NCBI GenBank assembly: GCA_028279475.1
Contig: JANQNR010000017.1
Location: 1 to 64,000 of the forward strand
Origin: Rickettsiales bacterium
GTDB taxonomy: Bacteria; Pseudomonadota; Alphaproteobacteria; Rickettsiales; UBA998
Reading direction: 5' to 3'
DNA: 64,000 nucleotides
Program-made: the position numbers and the translations under genes
Notes under the pieces: model-generated
Databases searched by the model: none
What the model saw: only the letters and a program-made list of their open reading frames with translations
Told to the model about the DNA's origin: nothing
In this document: piece after piece, positions 18,769-25,841 of the stretch
Numbering within the stretch: the stretch's first letter is position 1
How the letters are laid out: every line of letters begins with the position of its first letter

Positions 18769-19461
18769 CTATTTCACAGTTCGTGAGGCATGCGTTGAAT
18801 GGATTGAGTTATCTTCATTGTAATAGACAGAAAGCGACTCACCCCAGACCTTTATTAGTGGTATCGGTGAGTTGATAAGCCACTTGGCAAAAATATTGGG
18901 ATAATATAGTGGTCCATGTAATCTTGTGGCCCAATTTGCAGATAGTATGTGTCTGCTTTCGTCTACTTGGCTGTGTTGCTTGGTGGGCTTGTAAGGTATT
19001 CCTTGGAAATAAAACCAGTTTTCCATTTCTTCTGGTTCTTCATAACTATCGGCAATTCTAAATAGGCACACCTCAGCGTCTTCTTTTACATCAATCTTAT
19101 CCCAATCTATGCGTGTTAGGTTAGGCTGATTTTTATATTGTTCTTCGCTGTAGAGGCACGAACGCACTGAGGGAAATTGTTTAATAGCATGATGGTAATC
19201 ACGATATAGCTGATGATCGTGCGGTAATTCCAAAACAGCCTTTCCACCGCGCTTAAATGGAGATAGCGCCTCATAAGATAGCTTTCTAACAACCCCTGCT
19301 GAATCCTTGTATGAAAGTATATTTTTGTTCTGTTGATGCAATTTCATATAGCCAAAATCTGAGAAGTGATATTCCAGCATATCATCAAAAATATAGCGCA
19401 GACTTATTCCAGCGATGAGAATCAGCAGTATACGGTCTAATCTAAAACGGCGCTTTTTCAT
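18769..19461 (-). CDS. Unknown membrane-anchored partner of the RTX protein
   Basis: 230-residue protein. A basic start (MKKRRFRLDR) is followed by one hydrophobic segment (ILLILIAGISLRYIF), so it is probably inner-membrane anchored with a periplasmic domain. No family recognised. It sits nine bases upstream of the RTX gene in the same orientation and is almost certainly co-transcribed with it. The pairing with a putative toxin suggests immunity, maturation or secretion help; which one cannot be read from sequence. Confidence 0.7.
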   Translation of the reverse strand: MKKRRFRLDRILLILIAGISLRYIFDDMLEYHFSDFGYMKLHQQNKNILSYKDSAGVVRKLSYEALSPFKRGGKAVLELPHDHQLYRDYHHAIKQFPSVRSCLYSEEQYKNQPNLTRIDWDKIDVKEDAEVCLFRIADSYEEPEEMENWFYFQGIPYKPTKQHSQVDESRHILSANWATRLHGPLYYPNIFAKWLINSPIPLIKVWGESLSVYYNEDNSIHSTHASRTVK

Positions 19462-20003
19462 GCAGCACCCCTACCTAAGCCATCCAATAGAAGCATCATC
19501 TACCCCGGTTTGACCATCTCCTATATCCGCCATATAGTCAGCCGCCTCATATGACAGGAATTGCGAGAATGGCAAAAATAATATGCCAATTTTTCATAAA
19601 CCAAGATTTATAACCCGTTCAGTCGTGCGTCAACCACTATTTCAACCTTCGGTTAAGCTATTTTGACAGTGCGGGACTATCTTACTGAGAGGTAAGGTGA
19701 AGCTGTATCGCCCGCGTGGGCGATAATTCTCAAAAACGCATCGTGTCCGATGCTTTGAAACCCCAAGTCAAGCTTACATCACATCCGAGGACGCATGGGC
19801 TGTGCTGCAACCGCTTTTTCCCCGTAAGCGTTGGGTAACAGGCACGCTGTAACCTCCGCTAACGGACGCCCCAGAAAAGCCGTTGCACCATCCACGGACT
19901 GTGATCGACCGTCTTTTTAAGACGCTCGGCGCTAGCCAAGGGTTCAAGCAGCGGGAGAGTATTTGTTCTTCCCGTTGGTCATGAACCAAAAGGAGAAACA
20001 GCC
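19462..20003. other. Long gene-free leader upstream of ardA
   Basis: About 540 bases with no convincing gene. The part at 19680-19990 is GC-richer, with several short inverted segments, for example GCCCGCGTGGGC at 19710-19721. Two short stop-bounded stretches (19785-19855 and 19856-19984) look faintly protein-like on the plus strand but have no start codon. A long structured leader before ardA on a transfer element could contain a single-strand promoter used on DNA entry; this is inference only. Confidence 0.35.
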
Positions 20004-20513
20004 ATGACACAATTCTATGCACAACCTTATGATGTATCCGCGACAGGGTTTTATTTTGGGACGATGGAAGAGTATGACGCCAGCTATGCCACCTGCAAAA
20101 ACGGCTTCGGCGGGCAGGTCGAGGAATTTGAAATTCAGTTTATCGTCGGCGAAGACATCGACGCAGAATTATTTAAGGCACTTGGCATTCATCAGGGGAA
20201 TATCCATCATTTCATTGAGGCCGTGGAAGACTGGGAAGAACACGAGAAGCAAAGCCTGATTATCGCCGTGGGAGAATGCGGTTATGATTTCAATATTGCC
20301 GATAATGATCTCAGCGTCATTGATAACGTAGATATTTACTACATTGACAACATGCGCGAACTGGCGGAGCAGTTTGTCGATGAGGGATTCTTTGGCGATA
20401 TTCCTGAGAATATCCAATGCTATCTGGACTATGGCGCCATAGCGCGGGATTTAGGCATGGACTACACGGAAACCTGCATTGCGGGTGCCACTATCGTTTA
20501 CCGTTGTCACTAA
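20004..20513 (+). CDS. ardA: Antirestriction protein ArdA
   Basis: 169-residue, very acidic protein that mimics B-form DNA and blocks type I restriction enzymes when the element enters a new host. The N-terminus MTQFYAQPYDVSATGFYFG, a central GECGYDF segment and dense Asp/Glu throughout match ArdA; length is typical. AAAGGAG lies at the right distance before the ATG. A strong hairpin follows the stop. Carriage of antirestriction on an element that also holds a relaxase fits early expression after transfer. Confidence 0.85.
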   Translation: MTQFYAQPYDVSATGFYFGTMEEYDASYATCKNGFGGQVEEFEIQFIVGEDIDAELFKALGIHQGNIHHFIEAVEDWEEHEKQSLIIAVGECGYDFNIADNDLSVIDNVDIYYIDNMRELAEQFVDEGFFGDIPENIQCYLDYGAIARDLGMDYTETCIAGATIVYRCH

Positions 20514-20532
20514 GGGGGGGCAGACATTCGCG

Positions 20533-20560
20533 CCGCCTATCCCAAACACAGGATAGGCGG
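20533..20560 (+). terminator. Hairpin after ardA
   Basis: A perfect 10-bp stem, CCGCCTATCC/GGATAGGCGG, with an 8-base loop lies 20 bases after the ardA stop. Only a weak TTATAATTT tract follows, so it may terminate inefficiently or protect the 3' end. Confidence 0.6.
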
Positions 20561-20567
20561 TTATAAT

Positions 20568-20598
20568 TTGCAGTATTGCAGTAATTCTGTTATACTGC
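20568..20598 (+). promoter_or_regulatory. Promoter and overlapping operator of the toxin-antitoxin operon
   Basis: A sigma70-like promoter is readable: TTGCAG at 20568-20573, a 17-base spacer, TATACT at 20591-20596. The inverted repeat GCAGTAT (20570-20576) / ATACTGC (20592-20598) covers both elements, with a further TGCAGTA at 20577-20583. This is the layout expected for autorepression by the AbrB-type antitoxin. The predicted transcript begins within a few bases of the ATG at 20603, so the mRNA is essentially leaderless. Confidence 0.65.
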
Positions 20599-20602
20599 AC
20601 CT

Positions 20603-20845
20603 ATGATACAGGATACCACATTTTTAACGGAGCGCGGCACAGTAACACTGCCAGCCTCCATTCGTAAATCACTTGGCCTGTCCGGCAAGCAGCAGATGAT
20701 TGTGGAAGCCACCGATTCCGGTGAGATCGTGTTGCGCCCGGCGGCGGTGGTGCCGATTGAAATCTATTCGGAGGAACGCATCACCGAATTTGCCAGCGAT
20801 GATGCGGACGTGGGCGCATTGCTGGACAAGCATGGTGTCACATAA
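20603..20845 (+). CDS. AbrB/MazE-type antitoxin
   Basis: 80-residue DNA-binding antitoxin. The swapped-hairpin AbrB/SpoVT fold is visible in residues 7-48 (TERGTVTLPASIRKSLGL ... IVLRP). The C-terminal tail (ITEFASDDADVGALLDKHG) would wrap the toxin. No Shine-Dalgarno precedes the ATG, consistent with leaderless translation from the adjacent promoter. The PIN toxin follows after three bases. Confidence 0.88.
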   Translation: MIQDTTFLTERGTVTLPASIRKSLGLSGKQQMIVEATDSGEIVLRPAAVVPIEIYSEERITEFASDDADVGALLDKHGVT

Positions 20846-20848
20846 CCC

Positions 20849-21253
20849 ATGTCCGTATTCTTAGATGCCAACATCATCTTTTCCGGGAGTAATACAGACA
20901 GCAATCTACACCGATTGCTGGAATTTCTACATGACAAGGAAACACTCGTCACCAGCCAGTATGCACTGACAGAAGCGCAGCGTAACATTGCCGCCAAACG
21001 ACCACAATGGATGGATGTGTATCACAGCCTAATTGAGAATGTGCAGATTGTCCCCGAAGCACCGCTCTCAATAGATGCCGGGTTACCTGATAAAGACAAA
21101 CCTATTCTGGGAGCCGCTATCGCTGCCGGGTGCGAGTATCTTGTCACAGGCGATAAGCGGGATTTCGGTCATTTATACGGGCAAACGCTCGAAGGTGTGA
21201 CAATTATCAGCATCCTTGACTTCGCCAAAGCGATGATGAAGAAGCACGCATAA
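20849..21253 (+). CDS. PIN-domain toxin (putative ribonuclease)
   Basis: 134-residue PIN-domain protein, expected to be a metal-dependent RNase held inactive by the upstream antitoxin. Acidic residues are in place: Asp6 in FLDANII, Glu42 in LTEAQRN, and the acidic cluster near 93-96 and 112 (PDKDKPI, VTGDKRDF). Length and position directly after an AbrB antitoxin are typical of a type II pair, probably stabilising the mobile element. Confidence 0.85.
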   Translation: MSVFLDANIIFSGSNTDSNLHRLLEFLHDKETLVTSQYALTEAQRNIAAKRPQWMDVYHSLIENVQIVPEAPLSIDAGLPDKDKPILGAAIAAGCEYLVTGDKRDFGHLYGQTLEGVTIISILDFAKAMMKKHA

Positions 21254-21307
21254 ATACAGAAGCGAACGTCCCTCGCCTTAATTACTGCTACGGGACATAT
21301 AGTCTGG

Positions 21308-22321
21308 CTAGCTTAACTGAACCTCTGATTTAGCAAGGATAACGTCCCCATACTCAGTATAGTTTATTAGATTCTCAATTTCGTTTAGCTGTTCTGAACT
21401 GACCTTTGAACCAACAACAATCTCAGTAATTGGCAAATAGTGAAAGGGCTTTGGTGCTCTATGTGTGTGAACAGTAAATTCAATATATGGTATATCTTCA
21501 ACACTTGTTGTCCGTCGGTGCTGAAGAGGGTATTGCGTTGATTCCGTAAGTAATACCCTGAACTCTCGTTCATCTTCCCACTGTCTTTGTTTGAAGAATG
21601 GCAATAGAAGCAGAATATTGCTGTATATCTCCCAGCTATGCCACTCGCTATTTGCACAATGGTGCATCCGTTCATCCCATAGCCTCCCAAAGTATCTATT
21701 GGTGGCTTCTATCATTCCTTCAAGTATTAGTTGGCGGATAGTGTCGGTATTATAAATTACGCGCTGATAAGTAAATCCTCCTCCTTTAGCTGCATTTTTA
21801 AGGTGTCTATGTGAGAAGCCAAGCGCATATCCATGACCTGAGTCTCCATAGGAAAGCCATGCACTGGACTGATCACGAGCAGCACAAAATGAGGCACTGT
21901 AGAGATCATATTTATCTGCTGGATTAAACTCGCTCTCTACAAATGGCATTTGCATTCTAAGCCAAGTTTCGTATAAATCTTTTTTTTCTTCGTCCTCTCG
22001 AAATGGAAATAGCTGGAGAAAATTACCAAGAATATCCCTGAAGATTTCCACACCATGATGCATTTCTCTTCTATCATTTAGATACTCAAATTTAGATGCC
22101 CACAGCTTCTTGCTTTGTAGAATGCCAACTAAGGCATCATGATTTGTATAATGATACACATTATCCGGTTCATCACCTAGTGAAGCGATAGATTGTTCCA
22201 ACCGTGCTTTTACGGTGTCATCCTCATGTTCGACAAGTCGTACAAATCTTCGCAATTCATCTGGCGTATAGTTTCTCAAAGAACCATCTTTTCCAACCAT
22301 TGGTTCAACAGAAAAGACCAT
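21308..22321 (-). CDS. DUF2971 family protein
   Basis: 337-residue protein with the DUF2971 pattern: VYHYTNHDALVGILQSKKLW near 55-75, then FEYLNDRREMHHG, SFCAARDQSSAWLSYGD near 145-160 and GYALGFSHRHL. Family members are widespread on accessory elements and their activity is not established; the tyrosine/histidine pattern recalls ADP-ribosyl-transferase-like folds, which is speculation. AAGGAATAATAA precedes the ATG. AT-rich cargo between the toxin-antitoxin pair and the relaxase. Confidence 0.8.
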   Translation of the reverse strand: MVFSVEPMVGKDGSLRNYTPDELRRFVRLVEHEDDTVKARLEQSIASLGDEPDNVYHYTNHDALVGILQSKKLWASKFEYLNDRREMHHGVEIFRDILGNFLQLFPFREDEEKKDLYETWLRMQMPFVESEFNPADKYDLYSASFCAARDQSSAWLSYGDSGHGYALGFSHRHLKNAAKGGGFTYQRVIYNTDTIRQLILEGMIEATNRYFGRLWDERMHHCANSEWHSWEIYSNILLLLPFFKQRQWEDEREFRVLLTESTQYPLQHRRTTSVEDIPYIEFTVHTHRAPKPFHYLPITEIVVGSKVSSEQLNEIENLINYTEYGDVILAKSEVQLS

Positions 22322-22463
22322 TTATTATTCCTTTTGTGTTGCCTATTACAACGTACCTGACGACATATTGGGCAACTATACTATTATTTGTTGTTAATCC
22401 TCTTTATCCGGTAATTTCCACATGTGGTCAAGTTATGTAAGCACCTATGCTATTGGCTAGTAG

Positions 22464-25172
22464 TTACATATCACCGCTCCAGCCGCGCTCCAGCCTTGGA
22501 TGCCTGTTATGCTGGTGTTGATATTCGTCTGTGTTATGTTGGGCGAGCGGGATCTGCTGCACGAATTCATCACGTAATGTGATGAAGTCTTGTTGGCTGA
22601 TGGAGCGTGAATGCTGGTGCTGTGGTTCGGGCTGTGGCACCTTCGATGATATGTCATGTTGTTGTTCGGATTGTAATGGTGATTCTGCGTGTTTGCGCAG
22701 ACGTTGCCAGAGCTGTTTGATGGTGTTGGTGACTCCGGTTTTCTGTTGTCGTCGTTCAACCGTATGCTCCCATTTTTGCTGTGGATCGGTGAAGTCGAGG
22801 GTGGAGAGTTTTGTGCCTTGTTTGCCGAGGGCGGCGTGGAGGCGCAGATTGGTTTTGAAGGCGTTGCGGTTGGTGTAGAGTTTTACCTGTTGCTTATGGC
22901 GTGAGAGTGCAACATAGGTGGTGTAGCGATCAAAGTGCGGTGTGGCGAGGACGTAGGTCTCATCGACGGTGACACCCTGTGATTTGTGTACGGTGGCAGC
23001 ATAGCCGAGTTGGAAACGGCTGTAGTCGTTAGGATGGAACGCGATAATATTGCCATTATCCAATCTCACATGGAATCGCCCGTCACTCAGGTTTTTGAGG
23101 GTGCCGAACGTGCCATTCATCACGCCCATCTCTTTGTTATTCTCACGGAACAGGATACGATCTCCAATAGCAAAACCCTGTGTTTCGGTGCGCTCTTCAT
23201 CGCCGTCCTGCATGGTAATACGCACCTTCTTATCTATCGGTGACACCGCGCCACGCTTCACTATGGCCGCTTTTATCATCACATTCAAATCGGCAACGTC
23301 TTTCCTTGTATAGGCCAGTACCAGACGGCGGCTATCAGGCGCTTGCTCATGTGCCGCTATCACGCCCTGCACCAATCGCACCTTGGCATCATTACGGCTT
23401 TTAGCCTGTACGATGCAGCCATGCTTATTATAGGATTGTAAGGCGTCTTCTACATTCCCCTCAGAAAGCTGCATGGTGGCTTCACGCTGCCAGCCTGCGC
23501 TCTGCCGCCGCACTTCGGTGAGAGAGACAGAGTCATTACGTTCCAATAGTGTTCGAAACGCCGCACCTGCTTCCACGCTTTGCAATTGCTGCGGATCGCC
23601 GACCAAGACCAGTTTCGCGCCGAATTTCTGGCAAAGTTCCATGATTCTAGCAAGCTGCCGCACCGAGACCATGCCCGCCTCGTCCACAATCAGCACATCG
23701 TTGCGGGTCAGCATCGCACTTTGGATAAAGGCGGATTGCTTCGGTGTCAGCGGTTTGCCCGCATTCTCATCCATCATCTGCTGCGCCAACTGGATGCGGT
23801 ATTCCAGCGAATGCAGCGTCGACGCAGTCATGCCGATCTCATGCAAGCCGGACGCTGCCACACCGGACGGAGCCGCCCCACGCACACGGTAGCCCTGTGC
23901 TTCCAGTGCGTCCTTCGCACCCTGCATAATCGTAGTCTTACCGGCCCCGGCCACACCCACGACCAGTGATAATTGCTTATCACCGGTCATATGCCGCACG
24001 GCCTGCTGTTGTTCATGGCTGAGGCTGGCCGTGCCATTCGTTTCCTGTGCTAGCGTATTGTTCAGGTTAAATATAGCGCGTTGAACGGCGTGGTCATCCA
24101 TGTTGTGTGACTGGCGCTGCGCCATCTGTTGGGCTGTCTGCATCATACAGCGCTCCAGTTCGATCATGGCGTTCGTCGTATACACAGGCTTACCCGCGCG
24201 CTCACCGATATGAACCACGTTGTCAGATTCCACGATGTCCTGAATCATGCGCTTACGTTCCTGTCCATCCTTGATGTGTGGTTTCAGCGTGCGTTCCATC
24301 ATCGCAGGGGTAAACGCGGCGTGATACCGCTCCACCTGTGCCAGCGCTTTGTCCTTATTATAAGCAGGCTGCGCTTCCCGCTGCAATTGCAACTGCGCCA
24401 GCACCTCTTCAACACTCGGCAGTTCGTTCGGATCACCCAGCCGCTCGCGCACTTGTCTGGTATTGATTCCCTTCGGCAACTGCTTCGGCAGGGAATAGAT
24501 TTCACCGTGTTCATCCATCACCACGAAACCGCGCTGATCACCACGGGCGAGAACATACCCTTTCTCCGCCAGCGCATGTTCAAAAGCAATTCTGGTATCA
24601 GACGCTTCCCATGCCGCCTGAATCTCCGCCTTGATCTGCGCCGCATTCTTACCGACTCGCTGCGCTTGTTGATGCTCTGCATAGGTATAATTGGTTGGAT
24701 CACGTTCGCCGCGTTTCTCAATGCCGTCCGGCATCTCCCAGCTATGCTGCACATAGAGTTCGCGCGATAGATCGGTCAGCTTTTCCCAGTCGTGCGACAT
24801 CTGACGCGCCGTCATCGTCTGCACATCAATGCGCGACCACACCACATGACAATGACGACGACCATCTTTGACATGGAATACCACCGCCCGTGGCTGACCT
24901 TGCAGGCCAAGGCGCCGTTCCGCTTGCTCTATGGCGGCCTCAAACGCGGCAACCGACGCTTTCGCATCTTTCGGTGGATTGAGAGAGAGGGAATACAGGA
25001 ATTGCTTGCACTTTGTGCCACGGCTGATGGCATAGGCTTCATTCAGCGCACCCATAAGATCACACGACAAGAACCCACGTAATTCATGCAGCTCCACCAC
25101 CTCATTCTCTGCTTTCATGAGGTGCAGCGCCAAATCCTTAGCTCCGCCGCGTTGATTGCCGTTGAGGATCAT
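22464..25172 (-). CDS. Conjugative relaxase fused to a RecD/TraA-like helicase
   Basis: 902-residue protein that would nick the transfer origin and unwind the strand. The N-terminal relaxase domain (about 1-190) includes AYAISRGTKCKQFLYSLSLN and the histidine-containing motif DGRRHCHVVWSRID. The helicase has Walker A VVGVAGAGKTTIMQG near 408, Walker B VLIVDEAGMV near 490 and the late motif YAATVHKSQGVTVDETYV near 740. The Gln/His-rich tail is probably disordered. I chose the ATG at 25172, which overlaps the upstream stop as ATGA, over the TTG at 25178. Together with the coupling protein it defines the element as mobilizable. Confidence 0.92.
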   Translation of the reverse strand: MILNGNQRGGAKDLALHLMKAENEVVELHELRGFLSCDLMGALNEAYAISRGTKCKQFLYSLSLNPPKDAKASVAAFEAAIEQAERRLGLQGQPRAVVFHVKDGRRHCHVVWSRIDVQTMTARQMSHDWEKLTDLSRELYVQHSWEMPDGIEKRGERDPTNYTYAEHQQAQRVGKNAAQIKAEIQAAWEASDTRIAFEHALAEKGYVLARGDQRGFVVMDEHGEIYSLPKQLPKGINTRQVRERLGDPNELPSVEEVLAQLQLQREAQPAYNKDKALAQVERYHAAFTPAMMERTLKPHIKDGQERKRMIQDIVESDNVVHIGERAGKPVYTTNAMIELERCMMQTAQQMAQRQSHNMDDHAVQRAIFNLNNTLAQETNGTASLSHEQQQAVRHMTGDKQLSLVVGVAGAGKTTIMQGAKDALEAQGYRVRGAAPSGVAASGLHEIGMTASTLHSLEYRIQLAQQMMDENAGKPLTPKQSAFIQSAMLTRNDVLIVDEAGMVSVRQLARIMELCQKFGAKLVLVGDPQQLQSVEAGAAFRTLLERNDSVSLTEVRRQSAGWQREATMQLSEGNVEDALQSYNKHGCIVQAKSRNDAKVRLVQGVIAAHEQAPDSRRLVLAYTRKDVADLNVMIKAAIVKRGAVSPIDKKVRITMQDGDEERTETQGFAIGDRILFRENNKEMGVMNGTFGTLKNLSDGRFHVRLDNGNIIAFHPNDYSRFQLGYAATVHKSQGVTVDETYVLATPHFDRYTTYVALSRHKQQVKLYTNRNAFKTNLRLHAALGKQGTKLSTLDFTDPQQKWEHTVERRQQKTGVTNTIKQLWQRLRKHAESPLQSEQQHDISSKVPQPEPQHQHSRSISQQDFITLRDEFVQQIPLAQHNTDEYQHQHNRHPRLERGWSGDM

Positions 25173-25537
25173 CGGCAATCCGTGCCTTGCGGCTTTATGC
25201 CCAATGCCAGAATCAATGCCTGTTTAATGGTCTGAATATCCTCGCAAGCACAGTCGATCTTTTCCTCAAGCTCCGGCGTGACGTCGATATTTCCCTGCGT
25301 AGCCGCTAGCGACAGCGCCAGAATCGACGTAGCCAGTTCCGATTGCCCGAACATGCCGAGCAATTGCGCAAGCTCTTTGCCATCCAAAGACGGCTGGCGC
25401 GGCTTCTCCTCATGCGTCATCCGCACCGACAGCCGAACAGATGGATCGCGTTCCTGTTTATTCTCGCACGCATCCGCAGCCACATCCCCAAAATCATCCC
25501 GCAACGAAGAACAACCACCAGAAGACCCACAACTCAT
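25169..25537 (-). CDS. Small protein coupled to the relaxase (possible relaxosome accessory)
   Basis: 122-residue protein. A Cys/Ser/Gly-rich start (MSCGSSGGCSSL) and a Cys pair near the C-terminus (DCACED) flank a helical middle with LDGKELAQLLGMFGQSELA. GGAG precedes the ATG and the stop overlaps the relaxase start (ATGA), so the two are translationally coupled. Position suggests a MobC-like relaxosome helper, but there is no clear ribbon-helix-helix. Function inferred from context only. Confidence 0.65.
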   Translation of the reverse strand: MSCGSSGGCSSLRDDFGDVAADACENKQERDPSVRLSVRMTHEEKPRQPSLDGKELAQLLGMFGQSELATSILALSLAATQGNIDVTPELEEKIDCACEDIQTIKQALILALGIKPQGTDCR

Positions 25538-25677
25538 AGCTCCGGCCCTCCCAACTCATCAGAAAAAACATCCAACATTTCTTCCCGCAAGGGCTTGAGT
25601 TGCGCCTCCCAATCTGATAACTCTTCAAACAAAGTCGGTTCTAGAGTAATCGCTTTAGGCGCACCAGCCTTCGCAGC
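25534..25677 (-). pseudogene. Start-less coding remnant upstream of the relaxosome gene
   Basis: A 47-codon open stretch ends in ATGA overlap with the next gene and reads ITLEPTLFEELSDWEAQLK, followed by REEMLDVFSDELGG. It looks protein-like but has no ATG or GTG after the preceding stop at 25678; only a TTG is available. It is probably the 3' end of a gene truncated when the element was rearranged, or a short protein with a rare start. It marks the likely right edge of the element. Confidence 0.4.
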
Positions 25678-25841
25678 TTATCGAGCGAAGCGAGATTAGC
25701 GAGAACGCTGTCGCGCCGTAGTTCCAAGAGAACGAAGGCGGACTTTCCGCTGCTACGGCTCGGCAAGCCTGCTCAAAAGTTTAAACTTTCCCTCTCTGAG
25801 GACACCATCACCGAGTTATTCATACTGCCGCACTCACAACA

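Noticed and set aside
19774-20022. 82-codon minus-strand frame upstream of ardA
   Set aside because: Overlaps the ardA start and ribosome binding site on the opposite strand and has no domain or start signal.
24129-24770. 213-codon plus-strand frame
   Set aside because: Antisense to the relaxase-helicase and without recognisable features.
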